64,000 nt of DNA from positions 48,424,510 to 48,488,509 of the forward strand of contig NC_057925.1 in NCBI RefSeq assembly GCF_018873765.1, read 5' to 3'. Under the pieces are notes generated by a model. That model made no database searches. It saw nothing but the letters and a program-made list of their open reading frames with translations, and had not been told where the DNA came from. The stretch comes from Telopea speciosissima. Its lineage: Eukaryota > Streptophyta > Magnoliopsida > Proteales > Proteaceae. Of the stretch, positions 22,001-34,000 are shown piece after piece. Position numbers and translations under genes: made by a program. Every line of letters starts with the position of its first letter. The first letter of the stretch is position 1.

Positions 22001-25000
22001 TTTCAAAAGCGACAAGTATTAAAACACCTAAACATACCTAAGTAGGTGTTTAATATAATAGCAAAATGGAAAGTTAAGGCTATTCAATGGCCTAATCACA
22101 ATGTAAAGGTAAGCGGTGTTGTGTAGTTACATAAAAACTAAAATAGAAAAATGAGGTTAGATTTACTTCTACCACCACCCTCTCATTTGTTCTATTTGGC
22201 ATAGTTTTGTAACGAATCTCTGAGGATAGTACACATTTTATGGGGTACCGATTGTGGGAATTCGAGGAAATTAATTACTCTATGAAAAACTTAGGTTAAG
22301 CAGCTCATTCCCTTCAAGGCAGTGACTTAGTAAGAAAGTGCCATTACATCAATTTGTTAGGGATCACAAGTGCATTTAAAACAAATACAGGGGTTATTGA
22401 GTTGAGTCTGAATCTTAATCTGACACTTCAGAACTCATAGCACCATGCCACCATAGAAATTCTGTCAGTAGCCTTCCGGTCCTTCCCTATAAATTGAGAA
22501 GAAAAACAACATATACTATCATTGAAGGGAATGATGTGGAGGTGAGTGAAGGAATTGAACAGAACTAGTTTCACTTTGATAGTTTCTCATCCTCCATGAT
22601 GGAATACATGTGAATTTGTTTGGGAATTTAAAGGTGCTGCAAGTCTGCACCATCAGGTTCTATTATCCCTACTCTCTATCTAAGTAAAATAATTGGAAAG
22701 CAGTGGAGGGAGGAACGATGGAAAAGTTCTTCATACCATCATAAAGATATCATTTTTAGCTTTAGGGCCAAGTTTCCCAAACTTATGGGAGGTGCTATGA
22801 ACATATCCAGCACATCCCCATGGTCGTATATGTCCCAAAGTGGGTTTTGCACCTTTCTACAATTCATAGAGAGTGGAAGGAACTGACTGTGATGGCACTC
22901 TGTTAAGGCTATAGGTTGCGGTCAGAAGAAGGTCCCCCCAGAAGGATATTGGGAGGTTAGCCTGCGCCATCATCGACCTAACCATATCTAAAAATGTTCC
23001 ATTCCTTCATTCCGCTACACCATTTTGTTGCGGGGTGTAAGGAATAGTAAATTTCCTGATGATTCCTTTTTCCTCACACAATTCTTTAAACTGTTCTTAC
23101 AGATATACGTGCCCTCAGTCAATGCGTAGAGTTTTTAAACTCTTGTCTTGTTAATTCGCAACCTCTGCTACAAAGCGTTTGAAGAAATCTAATTTTTCAT
23201 AGCGGTGAGGGATCAAGAAGACATATCGCAAATAATCGTCAAAAAAGGTAAGGAAATAAGCACTATGGCGAGCCTTCACACTCATTGGTCCACAGATGTC
23301 TGAATGGACAAGCTCTAGGGTTTAAGTTGCTCGGACTGCCTTTTCAAAAGGCTTCAGATGGGCCTTACCAGCTAAACATATTTCACATGTCAGTAGGTTG
23401 ACTTTAGCGAGTAGGCCAAGAAGGCCTTCTCTAGCTAACCTTGTCATCCTGTCACGACCTATGTGTCTAGTATGTAATGCAATAGATTCTGAATTATTAT
23501 CAGTATTAATCACAAAAGATGAAGAAGAAACCACAAGATTTATTAAATCTACTTTAATAAAACCAATCTCGAACTTACATTGTCTAAATAAACTACCATC
23601 CAAATGTATCTCAAACAAATCACCATAAAAAATAAATGAATATCCCAAAGTTAAAAATGTTGTAACTAAAAGTAGATTATGTATGATTTCCGATGCAAAT
23701 AGCACATCATGAAGAAGTACGATGTGCCCAACACATAAGGTGAACTGGTAGATAACAACTCCAAAAACCGTTTCACTTGTATCATTTCCTATGTAGATAT
23801 TCTGGGAGTCATCCAGAATCTTCATATAATCTACAAATCTCCCTGGATCACGCGCTATGTGTCTTGTTGCTCTTGTATCCACAATCCAATCATATTGGGT
23901 ATGGGCAACCAAAACATGTGTACATACAAAAGTACAGAGAGAGGGATACACTTCAGTGCAATCACGAGCGAAGTACCCCATCTTCTTGCAGTTATAGCAT
24001 TTGACCTTGGTAAGATCTCTTTTTCCATTTGGCTTACCACGTTTGCGCTTGGTGGATTTGCCTCCACTTGGTGTTTGATTCTGTGCCAGCACCCGATTCT
24101 CTGCTTTCCTTTGTCTTTTGCGCTTAGAACCAGAGGTCTTGCGCTGCCCCGCTTGGGCAACAAGGGATTGAGTATGGGTCGCCTCTTGGCACTCCGACTC
24201 TAGTTCCACATGAGCAGCGATTTCATTGAAAGTTTCAACACCGTAGTTAAGAACTATTTTTATTTGGGCCCAAGAATCAGGTAAAGTCCTAATGACGACT
24301 TGAACCTGTTGTTCATCGATAAGGTTTACCCCATCATCATCCAATTTTCTTATCATGTCCTTCACAACCCTAAGGTATTCAGTCATGGTTGCTTAGGGTC
24401 CTTACGGTACATTTCAAACTTCCAGGTCATGGCCCGCAGCCTTGTAGTTGATGTACCGCCACAATCTAACTTGACATGTTCCCACATGGACTTGACAGTT
24501 TCACACTTCACATATTGGCCGATAAGATCGTCGTGCATGCAGCTCAACATAATAAAGCATGCAATACGATCCTTTTTAAACCAAGCATCATAAGCCTCTT
24601 TATCTTGATAGTGATAGACAGTAGAATCCTCATCAGGTTTTGCCATCTCAGTTGTTAGGTGTTCAAGGCATTCTTGCTCATTGAGTAAGAACTGAATCTT
24701 ACGATGCCACATGTCATAGTTGGTTCCATCCAACTTATTGCCTTGGTTAAGGTCAGCAGCAACGACGGTCTTGGTGGTCATCACTACATTCCATAATATG
24801 CAAGGGAGGACATTTAGTACACATTCAAAAAAAAAATTTCAAGAAACCCTGGTTAAAATTAATGGTTCTCTTCTTCACAAGGTGAGACCAAAAATTTCAA
24901 TAAGCTCATAATCAAATATCACAAGTATATGGATTTAAGAACGTATAATTTTAATCGATTTCGAACAACAGAAAGTCAAGAAGGAAATGGCATCTCCTAA

Positions 25001-28000
25001 CCACATAATAATACGCCATACATCGGATGCAAAAGGATCCCACATAAAAAACCTATATTGGTACTTGAAGTGATATGTCAAATCAATACAAGAAAATGAT
25101 ACGCATTGCAGTAGCTTCCCTTTACATGGCTTCTCAAAAGATAAAATTTAAATTATAATCATCTCTTTATATTCAAGAATTCTACTACATCACTATTAAG
25201 GAGCACCGCACTTTGCATCACATTTAAATACCAACTCTATCGCACATACATAAAAAACATAACCCTTACACAAGCACCAATAAATTTTTCATCCTATAGA
25301 ATATAACATAAATAACATGGATTGCATGGGATGGAGTTTGATATCGTTTCCCTAATGGTACGAGTCAAACAAAACCAATACCGCCACGGGAAGGTATTGT
25401 TAACATCTTCATTATTTTAAACATCTCCAAATTTGTTTCTATATCACATGAGAAAAATATGGGATGATATAGGATGACTCCCTTTCTACCATTTTCTTCC
25501 CATGGATTTCTTGCTAATGGGCAACCACAACACAAAAATAGATCAACCCACAAAATAAAATTCACTCATTGCAAGAAATCCCTCAATAGGAGATGCACTC
25601 ATAATAAGAATCACACAAAACATCTCTTCTTGAATGGGACAAAAATTAATCCTATCACAATATTAGGATCCCATCCAAGAAGCACGTGGAGCCTAACAAA
25701 TTCAAGAAACCACATGTGCAGCCCTAACAAACTCAAGAAAAAGACACATGGGCTTCAAACAAAATAAAAGAAAAAAAAAAGGTTTTTTTTCCTGTTTCTA
25801 CCTAACCTTTTTTTTTTCTTTCTTTTCTCTTCCCCGCGAGGAGCTGCCCAGGCGCACTCCAGCAGCAGCAGTAGCAGACCGTGGCCTGCGGCTGCCACGG
25901 CTATGTGCAACCAGGCCGTTGGTCTTCGCGTGAGGGCAGCAACCGTTGGCCGTGGCCAGCAGCTACTGCAACCATAAATAAATAAAAAAAAGGTACGTGG
26001 GGGAGAGAAAAAGAAAGAAAGAAAAAAACTTTTTTTTTCTCTTTTATTTTGTTGATTGAGCAGTCATGTGCTTTTATTCTCTTGAGTTTGTTGGCTGCAC
26101 ATGTGGTTTCTTGAACTTGTTAGGCTGCACATGTGCTTCTTGGATGGGATCCTAATATTGTGATAGGATTATTTGTCTCATTCAAAAAGAGATGTTTTGT
26201 GTGATTCTTATGTTATCTCCTATTGAGAGAATTCTTGCAATGATTACATTTTATGGGTTGATCTCTTTATGATATGGTTGGTCATTAGCAAGAAATCCAT
26301 GAGAATGAAATCCATGGGAAGAAAATGGTAGAAAGGGAGTCATCCCATATTTTTCTCATGTGATATTGAAATAGATTTGGAGATGTTTACAAATAATTAA
26401 GACGTTAATAATACCTTCTCGTGGCGGTATTGGTTTTGTTTGACTCAAACCATTAGGGAAACGATGTCAAACTCCATCCCATGCAACCCATGTTATTTAT
26501 TTTATATTCTATGGGATGGACAATTTATTGATGCTTGTGTAAGGGATATGTGTTTTTATGTATGTGCGATAGGGTTGGTATTTGAAAGTAATGCAAAGTG
26601 CGGTGCTCCCTTGTAATAATGTAATAGGATTCTTGAATGTAAAGAGATAATTGTAATTTAAATTTTATTTTTTGAAAAACCAAATAAAGGGAAGCTACTG
26701 CACTGCGTATCACTTTTTAGTATTAACTCAGCATATCACTTCAAGTACCAATATGGGTCTCTTCTGTGGGATCCTTATGCACCCGATGTATGGTGCATTA
26801 TTATGTGGTTTGAAGATGCCATTTCCTCTTTAACTTTCTTTTGTTCATAATCGATTAAAATTATATATTCTCAAATCCACACACTTGTGACATTTGATTA
26901 TGAGCTTAGCGAAATTTTTTGTCTCATCGTGTGGAGAAGGGAACCATTAATTTTAATGAGGGTTCTTAAACAAAAATTGTTTGAATGTGTATTAAATGCA
27001 TTAATTTTAATGAGGGTTCTTAAACAAAAATTGTTTGAATGTGTATTAAATGCATTAATTTTAATGAGGGTTCTTAAACAAAAATTGTTTGAATGTGTAT
27101 TAAATGTCCTCATTTGCATATTATGGAATGTAGTGATGGTCACCAAGACCGTTGTTGCTGACCTTAATTAAGGCAATAAATTGGATGGAACCAACTATGA
27201 CATGTGGCATCGTAAGATTCAGTTCTTACTCAATGAGCAACAATGCCTTGAACACCTAATCACTGAGATGGCAAAACTTGATGAGGGTACTACTTCCTAT
27301 CACTATCAAGACAAATAGGCCAATGATGCTTGGTTTAAAAAGGATCATAGTGCATGCTTTATTATGTTGAGTTGCATGCACGACGATCTTATCGGCCAAT
27401 ATGAGAAGTGCGAAACTGCAAAGCCCATGTGGGAACACGTCAAGTTAGACTGTAGCAGTTCATCAACTACAAAGCTGCAGGCCATGACCTTGAAGTTTGA
27501 GATGTACCGTAAGGACCCTAAGCAACCATGACTAAACACCTCAGGGTTATGAAGGACATGATAAGAAAATTGGATGATGCTGGGGTAAACCTTAACGATG
27601 AACAGCAAGTTCAAGCCGTCATCAGGACTTTACTTAATTTTTGGTCCCAAATGAAAATAGTTCTTACACATAACAACGGTGTCTAAACTTTTAATGACAT
27701 CGTTGCTCATGTGGAACTAGAGGCAGAGCGCCAAGAGGCGACCCATGCTCAAGCCCGTGTCGCACAAGCGGGGCAGCGCAAGACCTCTTGGTCTAAGCAC
27801 AAAAGACAAAGGAAAGCAAGGAATCAGGTGCAGGCACAAAATCAGGCACCAACTAGAGGCAAATCCACCAAGCGCAAATGTGGCAAGCCAGATAGAAAAA
27901 GAGATCTTACCAAGGTCAAATGCTATAACCGCTAAAAGATAGGGCACTTTGCTCGTAATTGCACTGAAGCATATCCCTCTATCCTTCTATTTTTTTATGT

Positions 28001-31000
28001 ACACATGTTTTGGTTGCCCCTACCCAATCTGATTGGATTGTGGATACAGGAGCAACAAGACACATAGTGCGTGATCGAGGGAGATTTGTAGATTATAGGA
28101 AGATTCCGGATGGCTCCCAGAACATCTACATGGGAAATCGCACAAGTGAAGCAGTTCGTGGAGTTATTACCTACCAGCTCATCTTACGCATTGGGCGCAT
28201 CCTACTTCTTCGTGATGTGTTATTTGCACCGAAAATCCAACATAATCTACTTTCAGTTACAACACTTTTAACTTTAGGATAGTCATTTGTTTTTTATGGT
28301 GATTAGTTTGAGATACATTTGGATGGTAGTTTATTTGGACATTGTAAATTTGAAACTGGTTTTATTAAATTAGATTTAGTAATCTTGTGGTTTCTTCTTC
28401 ATCTTTTGTGATTAATACTGATAATAATTCAGAATCTAATGCATGACATGCTAGACACATAGGTCATGACAAGATGATAAGGTTAGCTAGAGAAGGCCTT
28501 CTTGGCCCACTTGCTAAAGTCAACCTAATGACATGTGAAACTTGTTTAGCTGGTAAGGCCCATCGGAAGTCTTTTGGAAAGGCAGTCCGAGCAACCCAAA
28601 CCCTAGAGCTTGTCCATTCGGACATCTGCAAACTAATGAATGTGAAGGCACGCCATAATGCTTCTTATTTCCTTACCTTTATTGACGATTATTCACGATA
28701 TGGTTATGTCTTCTTGATCGCTCACCGCTACGAAGCATTAGATTGCTCAAAACACTTTGTAGCAGAGGTTGAGATTCATTCAACAAGGCAAAACTTTAAA
28801 AACTCTACGCACTGACCGAGGGCGCGAATATCTGTAAGATCAGTTTAAAGAATTATGTGAGGAAAAAGGATTCTCCTGCCAATTAACTATTCCTTACACC
28901 TCTCAACTAAATGGTATAGCGAAACGAAGGTATAGAACACTTTTAGATATGGTTAGGTCGATGATGGCACAAGCTAAACTCCCAATATCCTTCTGGGGGA
29001 CACTCTTCTGACCGCAGCCTACATTCTTAACCGAGTGCCATCACAAACAATTCCTTCCACTCCCTATGAATTGTAGAAAAGCACAAAGCCCACTTTGGGG
29101 CATATGCGACCATAGGGATGTGCTGGATATGTTCATATTACCTCCCATAAGTTTGGGTAAATTGGCCCTAAAACTAAAAAGAATATATCTGTAAGGTATT
29201 CTGATAGCTCGAAAGGCTATGTCATGTACGGTGAACACCACAACGGAAGAATGACAGAGACAGAGTCCCACGATATAGATTTTCTTGAAACCGATTTCCC
29301 TAGTATAAGAGACGTTCTAATTGGTGAGGCCAACTTTGTGTTGGGCGTGAAGATTGTGAAGGATCACCCTAGGAGATTTCTTAGTTTATCTCAAAGACTT
29401 GCATAAAAAAAAGTCCTACAGCGATTCCATGTGAATTACTCAAAATCCATAGACACTCTAATGGACAAGGCATGCATTTTGAGCTTGGGATTGAGAAGGA
29501 TTTGATATGTATTTTACTTTGGAACACTTTTATGGATGGAATTTATTTGTATCTCTTTTTCATTTATTTATGAGATATATTTGTTTGCGCGCACAAACAT
29601 TTGTTATTGTAAATATGTCACCAGGCATTGAGTCGACCCACTCACACGAGTAACTCACCCTGGCGCTTATAGATAGTGAGCAAGATGAGTCTATGAGCAT
29701 TTATGCTTCATGGCGCCTTAGTTAGAGCTAAGATGAGATCTTATTTGGTCCAACTTGGAAGATACCACACTTCTACGTAGCCTATAGAAAGTCGGATGCG
29801 AGGTTTCAAGCAGAAACCATAAGGGTGACTACGTTAGAAACTCAAGTTAGGCGCTTGGAGCAGCGACTAGACTAAGATCTGTATGGCGCTTATATTTTCG
29901 AGTGACATGCCCACCTCAGTGGGAGTTACGCCATAGCATGCATATCATACTGTATGTGCTTATACCGACCAATAGTGAGAGTGACTGAATGGATCCTTGC
30001 TTCGTCACTGAGTGAGCCACATGGATTATATTAATCCTTCAGTAACCTTGTTACCTGAGACAATGTCATAAAGACGACGCCCAATGACACTACTTTGACA
30101 TACTCCTTAAGATCATGGATGACGCGGTCTAGCGAGACACAATTGGGAAAGCTATTGGGAACAATCAGATTGACATGAGGGGCTCAGAAAAGACCATTCA
30201 AAATTACACCTTTGTTTTGTGACTCATTGCCCGGGTGACTTGTCGTATTTGTAATCGACGTAGTGTCATGAGTACATTACATACATAGGGTTGGTATTGC
30301 TCATCATGAGAGATCGAGAGTGCTAGATCTGGTGTAATTGGATCGTTTACGGTATTTCGAGATTGTTTATTAGTGATGTGTTATGTTGGTTAGATGGAAG
30401 CTTGATATAGTACTCCTACCCCGTATTATCTCGTTAGGTCGCATGCCTCATTTCCTGTATGAAAAAGTTACACAACTGAGAGAAACGTGGATGCATAGTT
30501 GATCTAACGCGCCCTATGTGGGGGAGTGGGAGATGTTGAACGGACATGGGCCCAAGGCCTGGTTCAAGCCGCCCACAAGGGGCAGGCTGGACCCAACCCT
30601 TGCGTAGGAGAGAGAGTCGGCCACTTAAGTGGCTAACTCTCTCCCCCCCCCCCTTTTCTTTGGACGATTCCTAGTATGAGTCTAAAAAGGGGGTCTTAGG
30701 GTTTTGGTTATAAATAGAAGACCTCTAACCCTAAGTCCACACAATTTGGAAACCAAATTTCCTCTCACTCTACTCTCCAAGTATTTGTGTTCTCTGTGGG
30801 ATTCCATCTCTTCCCAAGGATATGTGGTGTGGAGTTCTCTGTGGAGAAACCTTTCAAGATATCTAGAAATTGAAGAAGATTTGCTCGTGTGCTCGTAACC
30901 GAAAGCTTGGTTCTTGATTTTTCTCCCATTGTCTTCCTATATACATTCAGGTATAATCCAAACTGAATTTATTTGGATCTTGAATCAATTGATCTAACAA

Positions 31001-34000
31001 TGGTATCAGAGGCATAGGTAATGTAGTCCTAGATAGGTAGGAGACCTACTAGGAGCCAGTTCAACCAGGATCTCATCTGAATGGGTGAAACTTGAGTTTT
31101 AGGTCAAAATTAGGGTTAAAGATAGGTTTAGGTTAGGGTTGTGTAATGATGGGCAGGTGTAGGAAGTCTAATGGTATAGGTTTTATGATGTTTGGGTGAA
31201 AGGAAGTAGGTTAGGTGAGTTGGGCAACAAGATAAGGTTATTTGAGACAATTCCTAATGGAGGTAGGAGAAGGGGATTCTAGGGTTTAGGGAGGTGGGGG
31301 TCTGATGAAACTTGGTTCGAGTATCAATAGTGATGTAAGGGATGTATGCTGAAAGTTTGGTTTGAAACTGATGGACATATTTGAAGTTATGGTGGAATCC
31401 TAGTTAGGGTAGGAGTAAGGGTATTATGGTAAATAGGGTATTGGAACTAAGGTTAAGAGATATGATTAGGTTACTAATTTCAGAATTAACATGTCATGAA
31501 ATCAACTACTTATTCTGAGCATGAAATCAGAATCGAGTATGGTTGAAGGTCTGAAACTGTGCTTTAATGGAGGTAGGGGCAGAATGGGAAATATGATAAT
31601 ATATTCAAATCAGACCACAGGAATTAGGTCAAATTTGAATCACTTCTCAAATTAGGGTTAATAGAGGTATGATGAAAATCTGAGTTCAATCGGATGTCTG
31701 GTTTGGTAGATCTCAAAAATCACCTTGTATGTGACCTTCTAGAAGGAAGAAGAATAGTTGCAGAACTTCTTACTTGTTGCAGGTTTAATGGAGGGGGATG
31801 GAAGGCTGGTTTAATGATCTGATTGGGATTGATAGAAAGAGGGTAGGTTTAGGTTAGAGGATGAGAAGTAGAAGGGAATAACTGAAATTAAAATGGCTTA
31901 CTGGTTTGAAGAGATCCCCAACAACAACAGCTTGAGCAATTGTGAGAAAACCTCCCGATCTTCATGATGCTAGGAGTCGCAGGAGTCCACCCACCCTATC
32001 CACCTTGAGATCCACAAGGATATACACTCACAGGGAGCAGCAGCAATGGCAGCAAGCATAAAGCTAATTTTTAGTAATCAAATTCGTGTTCAATGCTGGC
32101 CTCCCTTACAAACTTATATAAAAGACTCAAAAATAGACTTAGACACTAAAAAGGAGAGGCCTAACCCTATCCCTAACCTATTAGGTAACTTAAACTGACT
32201 AGAAAACTGAAATAGACTCAAAATAGAGTCCTAATCCAGCCCAACTAAACAATTAAAAGAAAAACTAACAAACTCACTTAAATTGAACCACTGGTTCATA
32301 CCAGCTTTGGACTGGTTCAATTTAAAACATTAAAAACATGAAAATAAACTAAGTATAGGGCTAATCCCGTATGCAGCCTATGTACCCATATTTGAGGCCC
32401 ATTAAAGTGGCATATTACATAAAAAAAAACCCATGGGATCAAAGGCCCAACATGTATAGAACCCAACCCTAGAGTTATTCCTAATAAAACAAGCCTATTT
32501 TGTTGATGAATCTGCATTAATAGGTTTTTGGTTCACTCCCGCAATGGGAAGAGATTTAATTTATTTTGTGGAGACTGAATTTGGGTTTTTGTTTTAGAGG
32601 CAAAATCACATGGGTGCTGCCCATGGCACGCTGTCCATGCCCACCCCATCTTCCTCTCTCTCTTTCTCTCTTCCCCCTTCTCTTTTTCCTTTTCTATTTT
32701 CGTTTGGTTTCTATTTGGAATATATGAAAATATATATATATATATAAGATATATAGATATATTTTGTTGTTTGGTGACTTCCTCTTTGAAAATTTCTCTT
32801 ACTTTATCCTTAGGAAAGGCCATGCCCAACATTGTCTCTCTCTAAATGAAATCATTTATTCCTAAAGACTGGAGAAATGAATTCCATCTTAGCTAGAGCT
32901 TGTAACAGGATTAATATCTGTTCCGACTAGTTCGCATCATTAAATTATTCATGGTTTAAAATTCTACTCGATACTTTCTGCTATTATTTTGGTAGATATT
33001 CCCTTAATCCGATTTCCAATGGAGTTCTCTAAGCAGAACTTCTTTAGGAAACAAGTGTTTTATTTTAGATCTAGAATCAAGTCCAATATTGCTCTGTTTT
33101 TAAGTCTCTATTTGCATTCAAATCAACTTAATTTTCTGAGACCCTTTGGTGCTGACCAGCATGTTCTCACGTGATTCCTTAAAGTCAGACCATCACATCT
33201 GTGGACTTCAGATATCCCCATCCATCCTACATTACCAGATGCTTCATATAAGAAACAATTGATGTGAGAAACTGCAAGAAAAGACTGGAGAAGACATTGG
33301 AAACTAACAATGGAAGTTATGTATAATAAAGCAGACAAGGTTACTTTGGTCAAGGTCCATAAGCCAGAATTACAACTTAAAAGTACCTCACTTTAATATG
33401 CTGGCATTAGCGGTAGGTAGACTAGAGAAGACCCAAATAAATTTTGTTCAGAATAGCTTGATAGATTCACAAAAATTTAACTTGAAACAGTTGGAAAAGG
33501 GTCTGCAACCGAATCACTTAAAGGAGTTGACTTACACAAGATGATATCGATGAAGCAAGGTTGATACACAAATTTGCATCTTATGGATGAGTTTCCACAT
33601 TACACCATAGTATCGATAAGAAAGCCAGGTTGGCTGATTAAGTGTTTATTCAGGATACTACCATAAAAGGGATTCCAATCACTTAGGTAAGATCAAGGTA
33701 TGGAAAATTGATGTAGATCACAAGTCCATATGTACCCGCAGGAACAAGGCCCAAAATAAGCCCAGCAAGGTAGTAGGATTCGACTGCTGTGAGAGGCAGA
33801 CTGGTCTGATGATGTGGCAAGTTTTTGTTCGTTCGATGGAGCATCACGTAAGGCAGCCCCAGCCCAGAGAGAAGCATGAAGAAGATAAGAGACCAAGACA
33901 GATATTAAAAAAAATAATAAGTTACTGTTCACATGAACAGTGATTTGGGGGCACATATCGACAGCTTTGTTCCTATTTTTGTTTAGCTATGTTAGTTTAC

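Noticed and set aside
23398-24658. Plus-strand frames opposite the left copia arm
   Set aside because: Antisense of gag and integrase. The minus strand carries the recognisable domains.
22745-29195. Assembly artefact as the explanation of the inverted repeat
   Set aside because: The arms differ by many substitutions, by separate stops and by repeat number, so they are not a mirrored copy of one read.
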